Program-made: the position numbers and the translations under genes
The notes under the pieces: model-generated
What the model was told of the DNA's origin: nothing
Database searches by the model: none
The model's input: only the letters and a program-made list of their open reading frames with translations
In this document: in pieces, positions 1 to 10,109 of the stretch
Numbering within the stretch: position 1 is the stretch's first letter
Layout of the letters: every line of letters starts with the position of its first letter
NCBI RefSeq assembly: GCF_000203815.1
Contig: NW_004457723.1
Coordinates: 1,302,001 to 1,366,000 of the forward strand
Direction of reading: 5' to 3'
Length of the DNA stretch: 64,000 nt
Source of the DNA: Cavenderia fasciculata
Lineage: Eukaryota; Evosea; Eumycetozoa; Acytosteliales; Cavenderiaceae

Positions 1-455
1 TAATACCAATGTCATTACCAGATCCTCCTCTAAATAACATACCTATCAACAAAGAATGTATTTGATTGATCATTGGTTGTTGATTTAATATCAACTTGAC
101 CTGACAACATTACATCAAAATATGATGCTTTGATTCTTGTTAATGTTGCTTTTGATGTTTGAAACTTGATTCCACCTATATTGAGTGTGATTGGATCTGA
201 TATCAATGATACCTCTATCACCTTTTTAACATCCAACAATGATTCTTTTGTCTTTCTAATCTCTTCAATCTCATCCTCCAACTCTTTGAATTGAGCTTTA
301 TAACAATCTACTACTTCTTGTAACAGTGTAGCTATTTGACCAAGATTATTATTTCTAGTTGTTATTGATCGTGTACTGATGATAAATGTGATTAGTCCTA
401 GATTAAAAGATAATGAATTTTGTTTTATGAAAAAATCACACATGTGAACATGCAA
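1..455 (-). CDS. KCTD-type BTB protein, 5' part of a BTB-TLDc paralogue (cut by window edge)
   Basis: The visible exon encodes a coiled-coil stretch (GQIATLLQEVVDCYK onward) and a potassium-channel-tetramerisation BTB domain (NIGGIKFQTSKATLTRIKAS, ending FFVDR). It is nearly identical to the two complete copies at 552-1643 and 1887-3008. The exon ends at about 43 with donor GTATGT at the same codon as in the paralogues. The TLDc half should lie left of the window. The N-terminus is odd: both paralogues start ML(D/N)QEK, whereas here about 45 unrelated residues precede GQIATLL. The true start may therefore be an internal Met, an unseen upstream exon, or missing because the copy is 5'-truncated. 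Family knowledge suggests BTB oligomerisation; the cellular role is unknown. Confidence 0.75.
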
Positions 456-551
456 AAAGATCTTGATTGGTATATATTTAATCGATTTATTTTAAAAATA
501 GTAAGTGTATTAAAGGGGATATTCTAGTCTAGAAAGAAATAATTAGAGTAT

Positions 552-1643
552 TTATAAAAATGTAAATACTTCAATTTCATCAACTTTGAAATTGTATGTT
601 GGTGTCAAGGTTGATTTTCCTTTTCCAGTTGTATCGGAATAGGTAGAAGGGAAGTTTTGATAACTTGATTGGTTCGAGTTGCATTGATCGCTAATAAGAA
701 TATCATAACTTGAGCCAAATACTGGACCGTATCCAGCACTACCTACTGCATAATTAGAGTTGACTCCACTAGGAATATATTTAGTAGGATGTAATCCTTG
801 TTTGTTGATGATTGTAAAGATAAAACATTTGTTGTCACCATAGAAGGTATTGTTTGTATTCCAAGATTGACTATTATAACCACCAAATACATTTCCATCT
901 GTTGATTTAATTAATGTCACTGTTTCACCTTTACCATCACATAGTGAATGAAACTTTGATGCTTGGAATCCATCTCTTGTTCCCTATTTTAAAAAATGAT
1001 GGTTGTTAAAACTAAATATAACCATTTTTAAAAAGTGATAACAAACTCTATAGACTAAATTCAAAGTTTTTGAAGTTCCAATCCAATTTTTGATGATTTC
1101 AAGTTGTGTTGAATCTATCAATTTTGAATCCATTTCAGTTGGTAATAATAGTTTATAAAATACCAATTCTCTATTAATCTCTGATTTTAAATCTTGTGGA
1201 AAGATTGATAGATCATCATCTCTAAGATAATTTAAAATGTACCTAAAATGGGTTCCATCTCTAAAAAAAGAAAATTAATTGATTAATAGAGATTGAATGA
1301 TTTCAATGCCAACATACCTATCAATAAAGAATGTATTTGATTGATCATTTGTTGTTGATTTAATATCAACTTGACCTGACAACATTACATCAAAATATGA
1401 TGCTTTGATTCTAGTCAAAGTTGCTTTTGATGTTTGAAACTTGATTCCACCAATATTGAGTGTGATTGGATCTGATATCAATGATACATCAATCACCTTT
1501 TTTGTTTCCTCTAATGATTCTTTTGTCTTTTTAATTACCTCTACTTGATTTTCCAAATTAATGATTTCATCTTTGTAACCTTTTTCAACCTCTTGTAATA
1601 AAGTTGATATTTGATTGATTTTAATTTTTTCTTGGTCCAACAT
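552..1643 (-). CDS. BTB/T1 (KCTD-like) plus TLDc domain protein, copy B
   Basis: Three exons, 1643-1318, 1260-1047 and 983-552, join in frame to 323 residues. Introns start GTATGT and GTTTGT and end TTAG and ATAG. Residues 1-40 form a short coiled coil. Residues 50-145 are a KCTD-type BTB domain: ITLNIGGIKFQ, DR-DGTHFRYILNYLRD, and NRELVFYKLLLP. Residues 165-323 match TLDc: YRGTRDGFQASKFHSLCDGK, GGYNSQSWN, FIFTI, GSAGYGPVFGSSYDILISD, and VDEIEVFTF at the end. TLDc domains elsewhere are linked to oxidative-stress protection and V-ATPase regulation, and BTB/T1 domains oligomerise; the joint role here is not known. It is a tandem paralogue of its left and right neighbours, all on one strand. The start is the first Met and matches copy C. 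Confidence 0.88.
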
Positions 1644-1886
1644 ATTTATATGAATGAATGTCTATTGTATAAATTAATAAAAAGTGTGATTGCTATAGTT
1701 GGAGTTTGAGAGGACTCTATTATATAGTTTTTTTTTTCTTTGATAAAAATAATATTATTATTATTACAATAATATTAATAAAATTTATTAAACTATTAAT
1801 CTCTATCTCGGCGATTAATTAAATAAAATTATTTAAAAGATTTTTAAAACTAATTATACATATGAAAAGTTGAATACTACTACTAC

Positions 1887-3008
1887 CTATTTTGAAAGTG
1901 TAAATACTTCAATTTCATCAACTTTGAATTGGTATCCCGATGCAAAGGTTGCTTTTCCTTTTCCAGTTGTATCCTCATAGGAATAAGGGAAGTTTTGATA
2001 ACTTGATTGGTTATTGTTGCATTGATCACTAATATAAATATCATGACCTGATCCAAATGATGGACCATATCCAGCATGACCAAAAACAAGATGTTTCGCA
2101 ACATGTTTTGGTAAATATTTAGTAGGCAGTAATCCTTGTTTGTTGATGATTGTAAAGATAAAACATTTGTTATCACCATAATATTCACCATCTGAATTCC
2201 AAGACTGACTATTATAACCACCAAATACATTTCCATCTGATGATTTAATTAATGTTATCGTTTCACCTTTACCATCACATAATGAATGAAACTTGGATGC
2301 GAGGAATCCATCTCTTGTTCCCTAAATGAAAAAAAAAATAGAGTTAATATGAATTGAATTGTTTGGATGTACGTTATAATAGATAGTTTACTTTATAAAT
2401 TAAATCACGAACTTTTGAAGTTCCAATCCAATTATTGATTACTTCAACGTGAGCAGATTCAATCAATGTTGTTGGACATGGTAAAGATTCTATTAATTTA
2501 TAAAATACCAATTCTCTATTAATCTCTGATCTAAAATCTTGTGGAAAGATTGATGAATCACCGTCTCTAAGATAATTTAATATATATCTAAAATGTGTTC
2601 CATCTCTGTGAAATTTAATATTAATATCATGATAATAATGAATAATAGAGTTTGAATTAAATCATTTCATTTTTAAACATACCTATCAATAAAGAATGAA
2701 TTTGATTTATCATTTGTTGTTGATTTAATATCAACCTCACCTGATAGCATAACATCAAAATATGATCCTTTGATTCTTGTTAATGTTGCTTTTGATGTTT
2801 GAAACTTGATTCCACCGATATTTAGAGTAATTGGATCAGGTATCAATGATACATCTATCACCTTTTTAACATCTAGTAATGATTCTTTTGTCTTTCTAAT
2901 CTCTTCAATCTCATCCTCTAGCTCTTTGAATTGTGCTTTATAACCATCTACTACTTCTTGTAATAATGTAGCTATTTGACCAAGTTTAAGTTTCTCTTGA
3001 TTTAACAT
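1887..3008 (-). CDS. BTB/T1 (KCTD-like) plus TLDc domain protein, copy C
   Basis: Three exons, 3008-2683, 2605-2392 and 2321-1887, give 324 residues with the same exon layout as copy B: exons 1 and 2 are exactly the same length (326 and 214 nt). The third exon has no internal Met near its start, so it is easily missed, but it reads open from GTRDGFLASKFHSLCDGKGE to EVFTLSK and a TAG stop. Domains are an N-terminal coiled coil (1-40), KCTD-type BTB (50-145) and TLDc (165-324), with the motifs GGYNSQSWN and GHAGYGPSFGSGHDIYISD. Relative to copy B the TLDc part differs by scattered substitutions, such as HVAKHLVFGHAGYGP for SNYAVGSAGYGP. This is consistent with tandem duplication followed by modest divergence. 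Function is inferred only from the domains. Confidence 0.87.
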
Positions 3009-3391
3009 TTGTTATTATTAAATAATAATTTAAGATGATAATAATAATGAATTAAAATAGGGTTCGATGGTGGCAGCAAGTTCATAAACAAACTTTTTTT
3101 TAAAAAAATCTGGGCTTTGTAGGGTTGTATCTAAGGGTGTTTTTGAACTATATTGTGAACGGAATAGGAATACTTTGGGGAATATAGTTTAGATTTTAAA
3201 ACAACATATTAATATTGTCTCTTGCCATGTTGTAAAAATGCCAAAATTTTTTAATTTGTTAATATTTATTGTATGGTTTTGATTGTTTTGTATGAAACAT
3301 ATTCCAAACGATAGGAAATAGGTCGGAGAATCAAAAGGCATGCAAAAAACACCGTTTGGCAGCCAACCTGGCCAAAAAAAACAAAAAGATA

Positions 3392-3476
3392 TCCGATTTG
3401 CCAGGATTGAACTAGCGACCAGCTGATGACTTTGACAATACTACAGTCAGCTGCTCTACCACTGAGCTAAAATCGG
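3392..3476 (-). tRNA. tRNA-Tyr (GUA) with a 13-nt intron
   Basis: Read on the minus strand it folds as a complete tRNA. The acceptor stem is CCGATTT/AAATCGG with discriminator A. The D arm is GCTC-AGTGGTA-GAGC. The anticodon stem is GCTGA/TCAGC and the T arm GCTAG-TTCAATC-CTGGC. The anticodon loop reads CTGTAG followed by about 13 extra bases (TATTGTCAAAGTC) and then A. The anticodon is therefore GTA (Tyr), with an intron one base 3' of the anticodon, the canonical place for eukaryotic nuclear tRNA-Tyr introns. The internal A and B boxes serve as the Pol III promoter. CCA is not encoded, as expected for a eukaryote. Confidence 0.93.
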
Positions 3477-4594
3477 GATGGATGTCCCTTTGGTATTTCC
3501 CATTTTGAAGGGGGAAATTTTGCCCTTTTTTTTAGTCATCATTAATAATATTAATAATATAATAATTTACTAAATATTAATAATAACATAGAATAATTAT
3601 ATAACACTATTACAGCCTATAGTGCTGAGAAAAAAAAAAAAAAAAAAAAAAAAAAAGCGATATCTTTAACCAATTTATTTTTAGAACAAGCAACAATCCA
3701 AAACAATCCAACATGCTTGACACTATACAATAAGATACATGATCAAAGTCCATACAACATGTATCATAGACATGGACAAACCCCCAGAACAAATTAACTT
3801 TAATTCTTCTTGAGATAATCTTTATTTCTTGCTGGTCAATTAAAAAGTATAATTAATAAAACTTTGTAACTTCTGAGTACTACTCTTCCCGATAGGAGAG
3901 AACAGGAAAAGAATTACTTTAAAAAAAAAACCCTTTTTTTTAGTCAAATCATTGGTAATTTAGTATCTAAATCCAATGAGAACCACTGAGCTAAAATAGG
4001 GATGGATGTCCCTTTCGTATTTCCCATTTTGAAGGGGAACATATTAGGAGATGGAAGTCCTTTATCCGTTTTCCTCTTTTGTAATTTTTTTACCCAGTTA
4101 TCCAACCACAATACTCTAGTGTCTATATTAAAATGATTGTTTCTATATATTATCTGTTTGATCAGAAAAGATAAAAAGTAAACAGACAACAAAATTGGGG
4201 CCAAGAAGAGCATTGTGGTTTGTTTATTTTATTTGTATTTATATTGGATATTGACATTAAAAGAAAAAAAGTATACAGACAACAAAATTGGGTTGAAAAA
4301 AACAAACACACAAATTAATGTTTGAGGAAGAAGGTGATATCTTTAAAAAACACAAAACCGGATGCTAAATTTTGTCTCCTATTACCTAATTATAATAATT
4401 GTAATTTAGTATCTCTCTTCTCTTTACTTTAAATCAATCAACTTGGTTAAACAAAAACAATCATTTACTCTACCTTACCATGAATAGTTACCCAAAGTTG
4501 AATTGATTGATAAGAAACTAGTCATTAAAAACTCAAATTAAATAAATAAAATTAACAAAACAATTGATTTTTAAAACAGAGGTTGTGGGTTGAT
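3477..4594. other. Spacer between tRNA-Tyr and the membrane BTB gene
   Basis: No gene is supported. It holds the tRNA 5' flank, a run of 27 A at 3630-3656, the partial tRNA duplicate, and two copies of an ACAGACAACAAAATTGGG-like string near 4180 and 4273. An 89-codon open frame across 3944-4213 (minus) overlaps the tRNA duplicate and looks like chance. Confidence 0.6.
3983..4039 (-). repeat. Partial duplicate of tRNA-Tyr 5' end and its 5' flank
   Basis: About 57 bp match positions 3459-3515 with only about two mismatches. The copy includes the tRNA 5' acceptor strand and D arm up to AGCTCAGTGG, plus the upstream flank. It lacks the anticodon and T arms, so it cannot be a functional tRNA. The short string CCCTTTTTTTTAGTCA also occurs once beside each copy (about 3523 and 3931). 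Confidence 0.85.
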
Positions 4595-5279
4595 TTATTT
4601 CGGGTTTGTATTTATAGTGGTTTCAAGGAATGTTCCTTCGGGAAATACCATATAAAGAAAGTAAGCGACTGATGAGATGACCAAACATACCAAGGCAAGT
4701 AAAAGAATACCCTTTATGGTCTCGAGCAAGAGAAACCCTACAAAGTTGATAAAGGAACCAATTGCCTTTGCAACTTTTGATAAAACCAAACAAAGCCATG
4801 TATAGATACAGTCAAACATATTGAATGCAGCCTTTTTCGATCTACTATATTGTTTAGAGATTGTGTCGGGAACTGTGCATATCTTTTGTTTAGTTTCGTC
4901 AAACCAAGTTAGTACATTGATTTTGTAAAACTTTAGTTCTCTTTTGATATCCCTTTGAAGGTCTTTTGGGAATACAGATCTATCTAAATCCCAAAGATAT
5001 CTGAGGATATACTGGAATAGCTCTCCATCTCTAAAAATAAAATAATATATTTATAAAATAAAATCAATATTAATATTTTAAAATGATTCATTGTGTATTT
5101 ACAAACCTATCAACAAATATCTTATTAGATAGATCAGTACCAGGTACCAGTAAACGATCAAAGTATGATCCTTTTTCCCTAGTTAGTGTTTCTAAAGTAG
5201 TTGTATACTCTGGTCCCATCGCAAATGTTAGTGTCACCTTTTTTTTTAAATTAATATTATTATTATTATTATTATTCAT
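4595..5279 (-). CDS. Membrane-anchored KCTD-type BTB protein
   Basis: Two exons, 5279-5107 and 5030-4595, join at DR|DGELFQYILRYLWDLDRS to give about 202 residues. The Asn-run N-terminus is followed by a T1/BTB fold: VTLTFAMGPEYTTTLETLTR, GSYFDRLL, DLSNKIFVDR, FPKDLQRDIKRELKFYKINV. Unlike the neighbouring copies there is no TLDc domain. Instead residues about 130-200 contain one long or two short hydrophobic segments, including LLLETIKGILLLALVCLVIS and SSVAYFLYMVF, then a short tail ending NTNPK. The intron sits at the same D-R codon as in the three BTB-TLDc genes, so it is probably an older relative that acquired a membrane tail. Partner and role are unknown. Confidence 0.78.
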
Positions 5280-6021
5280 TTTAATTGCTGCTGGTGTTTA
5301 TAAAGATGTATTTGTTTAAAGAATAAATAGATCAATTGATTTCAATCCTTAAATCCTTTTTGGAAAAATTTTTTGTTGCTGGTGCTGTTGAATTGAAAAT
5401 TTGAACCAACTGGTACTCAAAAATCTAAGCTAAATTGGGTGATGAAGCAAATGTTGGGCATGATTACTAGTTGTATCTGTTAATTGTCACGTTTGTCTTA
5501 TACAAAGATTACATAAACCAAATGATCATGGGCCCATTGATACATGATCAACTACATATACACTTTGTTCTTTTTCTTTAATGTCGCCTGATCAACACTG
5601 ACCATAGTACTTTTAAAGTTAAGTTTTGAACTTTTACAGATAGATAGATATATGGAAATAGATGTTATTAAAGATAAAAGGGGAAAGAAGAATCTGCATT
5701 GTTTTTGTTAAAAAAAAAAGGGATTTGATTTTATTACAAAAAGATATTCTATAGTTATTGTCGCATTCATACTACGATTAAAAGCAATATGATTAAGATT
5801 TCATTATGATTATTGATTATTATTATTTGTTTGTTTGTTTGTTTGTTTGTTGTTTTATATATATACAAAAAAAAAAAAAAGAGGAGTGAGGGAGGTTATA
5901 AAGAAGAGTGTTTAGTTTAGTGTTTTTTTTAGTTTTTTTTTTGTTTTAATTAAACTATGGCTTGGCTAGAACGGACTCTGTCTTTATCTCTTTCTCTCTC
6001 TCTCTCTCTCTTCTTGTCTGT
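5280..6021. other. Intergenic spacer
   Basis: No coding or RNA gene is seen. It contains the promoter side of the membrane BTB gene and the 3' flank of the His-rich gene, with a (TTTG)n run near 5829-5850 and a CT repeat at about 5990-6010. Confidence 0.5.
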
Positions 6022-6309
6022 TTAGAAGAAGTGGTGGTGACCGTGATGGTGACCGTGGTGGTGGTGACCAGTTTCATAGATGACGGTTGGTGGATAGACC
6101 ATTGGCGAGACCATTGGGGCAATTGGAGCCATTGGTGAGATCATTGGGGCGACCATTGGTGGAGCAACCATTGGAGCCATCATTGGAGGTGGGTACATGA
6201 CTGGTGGAACCATTGGAGCGACCATTGGGGCGACCATTGGTTGAACGTACATTGGTGCAGCGTAACCACTGTGATGATGATGACCGTGATGATGATGATG
6301 ATGACCCAT
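6022..6309 (-). CDS. Small His-, Met- and Pro-rich protein
   Basis: A single-exon frame of 95 residues. It begins MGHHHHHHGHHHHSGY and ends with HHHHGHHHGHHHFF. The middle is a run of MVAPM/MVPPV/MISPM-type units rich in Met, Pro, Ala and Val. There is no signal peptide or membrane segment. Start and stop are clear, codon use is GC-richer than the surrounding spacers, and a TATA-like AT block lies just upstream. I do not recognise a named family. His clusters of this kind often bind metal ions or respond to pH, but that is inference. It lies alone between spacers. Confidence 0.7.
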   Translation of the reverse strand: MGHHHHHHGHHHHSGYAAPMYVQPMVAPMVAPMVPPVMYPPPMMAPMVAPPMVAPMISPMAPIAPMVSPMVYPPTVIYETGHHHHGHHHGHHHFF

Positions 6310-6942
6310 TTTTAGTGATTATATATATATGTTAGAGTTTATAAAAAAAATATAGAGATTTATAAAAGTGTAAAAAGTATTATAACTGTGTATTATTACT
6401 AGTAAAAAAGAATAGTGTTACTTGTGAGATGAAATTAAAGAGAGAGTAAAAAACAGTTGTTTTATGCGTAACTGATGCGAAAATTGCAAAAAAAAAAAGA
6501 AATTGAAAAAGTCAGAATCCCTCCCATTCTCTGATTTTTGAAAATTAAACACAAATTTTTTCCTCCAAGTCCACGACGACACCTCAGCAACTGGACAAAC
6601 CAAGATTTGTTGTTTTTTTGGTGATCTGTTTTGTTGTACCGAAAAATCTTGATCTATAGATATTTCAAGACTTTTTTAATAATATTATTATTAATATAGT
6701 CATATTGATATATTTTTTTTTGTTTATGTTATTTATTTGTTTAAGTATTTTTATTTTTGTTTTTTTTTTTTGTAATTTTTTTTTAAAATGTTGAAGTTGT
6801 TGGATATTATGATTATTTTTCCCATTATTATTATTATTTGTTATCTATCTATAGTCTAGTTATTATTATTAATTTTGTTTTTTTATAAAATTCGTACGAT
6901 TATTTGATTGTTTGATTTGATTTTTTTTTAATTTTTATGTTT
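6310..6942. other. Intergenic spacer
   Basis: Promoter side of the His-rich gene (TATATATATA near 6321) and 3' flank of the LSM14 gene. Mostly T-rich homopolymer runs. No gene is seen. Confidence 0.5.
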
Positions 6943-9004
6943 TTAAGCACTTTCTTTAGAAGGAACAGTAGTACTACCACCAGTAGTATTTGATTTTTGA
7001 TAATTTGTAGATTTGTTTTGTTGATTTGATCTATTATTGTAACTGTTGAATCTTCTATTTCCACCTCTACCACCACGGCCATTGTTAAAAGAACGTACAG
7101 AGGCGACACCAAAGGTTTCTTGGTCGAGTTTTCTTTGATCGTAAAGTGAAGTCTTTGGTTTGTTATTGTTGCTAGCCTTGTCCAATGATTCACATGAAAT
7201 GTTATCAAAAAAGTTGGATGGTGTATAAGATGTTGAAAGACTAATTGATTGTACACCATTTCCAAGTAATTCATCTTCTTGATCAGATGATGATGATTGA
7301 TCATTGTTATTCTCTACAACTGGTTCTGGAGTAGTAACAGTAGTGGTAGATGTAGGGTTACCCAATTCTTCGGCCAACTTTTCCTTGTTGAAACGTGAAT
7401 TTGATTCTTCAAAGTTGAATTCTTCCAATGATTCTTTCTTTTGTGGAATTGGTTTCTTGTGATATCCCTTATTTGGAGCACCACCTTGGCTAGTTGTACC
7501 AGTGGTTTGATTATTGGTATGGTGACTAGTAGTAGTAGTAGTAGTTCCATTATTATTATTATTATTATTATTATATCTCTTGTTTACGTGATCTCTTCTT
7601 GGTTGATGTGGCTTATTATTATTATCTAAAGTGGTTGTACCATTTTGTTGTTGTTGTTGTTGATGTTGTGGTCTGTTATTATTGTTATTATTGTTATTAT
7701 AATTATTTTGTCTTCTATTATTATTGTATGGTGGTCTTGACGATGATTGTTCGTGATGATTGTTTTGATTATTGTTGTTGTGGGTGGTAGATACAAGGGC
7801 TGGTGGTGGTGTTGGAAGTGATGCAACTGGATTTGGTTGAGTGGCAGCAGCAACAACAGAGGCAGCAGTGACTGGGACAGGTGCGGGCACAGAGAGGATT
7901 GGTGCTGGAACGCCTGGGGCTGGAGCAACTCCGACAGTCTTGGTAGTGGCTGGAGTGGTAGTAGTTATCGTGGTAGTGGCAGCAGGTGTAGTAGTGGTTG
8001 TAGTAGTAGTCGATCCAGTTGGAGTAGTAGAAGAAGCAGGTGCAGCTGGTGAATTTTGTACAACTTGTGGTTGTTGTGGTTGACTTTGTTGTTGTTGACC
8101 TTGTTGACCTCCTTGTTGTGGTTGTTGACCTGGTTGTGGTTGTTGACCTGGTGGCATTTTAAAGAAACCTTGTGGAGGTTGACCCATTGGATTGTTTTGT
8201 TGTGGTGGGTATCCGTAGGGTGGGAAGCCATAGCCCATGTTAAAGTATGGGTTGTACATTGGAGGATATCCTTGTTGTGGGAATCCACCTGGTGGAGGGG
8301 GTGGCATACCGTATTGGGGGAAGTTTCCATATGGGTTCATGAATCCTCCATGGCCACCTGGCATACCGCCCATGTGTGGTGGTTGACCAAATCCAGGTGC
8401 TCCACCTGCTGCTGCTGGGCCACCATTTGGTGCGTTGTTGGATGGAGTGGTAGCAGATAAAGAAGAGGAAGAGGAAGGGGTAGAAGCAGCTGGATTAGAG
8501 GGAGCAGCAGCTTGCTTGGAAGAGGAGGAAGAGGGGTTTGGTGTTGGGATGGTTGGTACAGCAGTGACTGCAGTTGGAGTTGGGATGGAAGTAGCAGCTG
8601 CAGCTGGTGTAGAAGAGGAGGAGGTGGAGGAGGTGTTGTTTCCAGCAGTTGATGGTGTTGAACCTGGGGTAGTGGTGGCTGGTGCTTCGTAAACACTTAG
8701 ATCGCTAATATCTCCACTCTTAAAGACAATAAAATCAAATATTTCATTTGATGGTGCAATAAAGGGACCTGCTCTATCCTCTGTACCATATGATTTCACT
8801 AATGATGTTATTCAACAAATACTAAAAGTCAGTAAATCATGATCAACCAATAAAAATAATAATGACCACATTCTATTGATTGTTCTTACCATTTTTCAAA
8901 GCAATAGTGTTATCATTTGGATCGATTGTGTATAATACACCTTCATATTTGATTTGTTTCTTTGTAATCAAAACAATCTTTGATCCAATAAATTGAGTAG
9001 ACAT
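6943..9004 (-). CDS. lsm14: LSM14/Scd6/RAP55-family RNP granule protein
   Basis: Two exons, 9004-8890 and 8798-6943, encode about 656 residues. The N-terminal LSm14 domain spans the intron: [20 protein letters not shown], then SYGTEDR, and [17 protein letters not shown] long low-complexity middle follows (Ser/Thr/Pro, GGF/PPPG, Gln and Asn runs). The C-terminal family boxes are all present in order: FDF box ([20 protein letters not shown], about residue 498), FFD box ([10 protein letters not shown], about 567), TFG box ([13 protein letters not shown], about 596), then an RGG patch ([10 protein letters not shown]). In yeast, animals and plants these proteins bind DDX6/Dhh1 and act in translational repression and P-body assembly. 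The same role in the cytoplasm is inferred here. It is divergently arranged with med12. Confidence 0.93.
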
Positions 9005-10109
9005 GTTGTTGTTGTTCTCTGCTGCTACTGTTGTTATTATCTATCTTTTCGATTACAAAACTACTAATTATTACTTATTCTTCTTATCTTCTTTATCTTT
9101 ATATAAAACTACAATCAAAGATTTCTTTCTTCTTTCTTTCTTTCTTGACAACTAAATTTATCTTGACTTGTCGTTGTCTCTATCTATATATCTATCAATG
9201 TCTATAAATATATCTATATATCTTGATGAAAGGATGAAATGATTGATGAATGGTTGTTAAATGGGGGATGCAGTAAAAGGAGGGTTAGAGATGAGATGTA
9301 ATAATAAACAAAAATAAAGAAAAAAGAGAGAGAAGGAAGGCTTGGTTGAACCTCAAAAAAAAATAAAAAAAATTGAAAAAAATTGGGTTTGTTTGGAGCC
9401 CTCCTCAAACGGAATAAAAAAAAAAAAAAGGTTGAGTTATTAATTAATTAATCCAACACAACTATAACTACTATAGTATTATTATTATTTATTAATAAAA
9501 CTATTAAAAGTTAAAAAAGAATATTCATTGGATTAAAACCAAAATATTTTAAAATTTAAATTGAATAGTAATAAATAAATTATTGAATCGACTGGTTTGG
9601 TTGGACTCCACAGTTTTTATCTTACATTTTATTATCAATATATTTTTATACAACTAAAGATTGATATTTGTGATTTAATTTCTGTCTTTCAAAAAAAAGA
9701 ACCAAATAATAATAAATGTACTTGAAAATTTTTTGACAACAACCAAAAATTATCTCTTTTTTTTTTTTGCTTTTATTTGTTTCAAATATATTATACTAGA
9801 GAGAGAGATAGAGATAAAAAAAGGAAGAAAGAAAGGAGGCAATCTTTAGAATAGAGTTTAATCATCAGATATATTAGTTGGATGATACATTAAGTTAATT
9901 AATCGATCTTTCTTTTTTCATCTTCATCTTCATCTTCTTCATTCATTCTTTGTTGTTCAAGTACATATAAATATAAAGTATACGACAGTGAGTGATAATA
10001 ATATTTGTAAAAGAGCATGTAAACACTTCACATTGTTCTTTGTTTCTTTTATTTTTGGATCAATATCAATCAATCAATATATCTCAAGAAGAATCATCAT
10101 TACATTAAA
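9005..10109. promoter_or_regulatory. Divergent spacer between lsm14 and med12
   Basis: About 1.1 kb with no supported gene. It must contain both 5' leaders and promoters. It has poly-A/T runs, a TTTCTTTC tract near 9121-9150, and a CATCTT repeat near 9920-9945. Confidence 0.5.

Noticed and set aside
3944-4213. 89-codon minus-strand frame with a hydrophobic start
   Set aside because: It overlaps the broken tRNA duplicate and has no family pattern or plausible flanks.
7441-8692. Several antisense frames across the LSM14 gene
   Set aside because: They arise from Ser/Thr/Gln/Pro triplet repeats read on the other strand.
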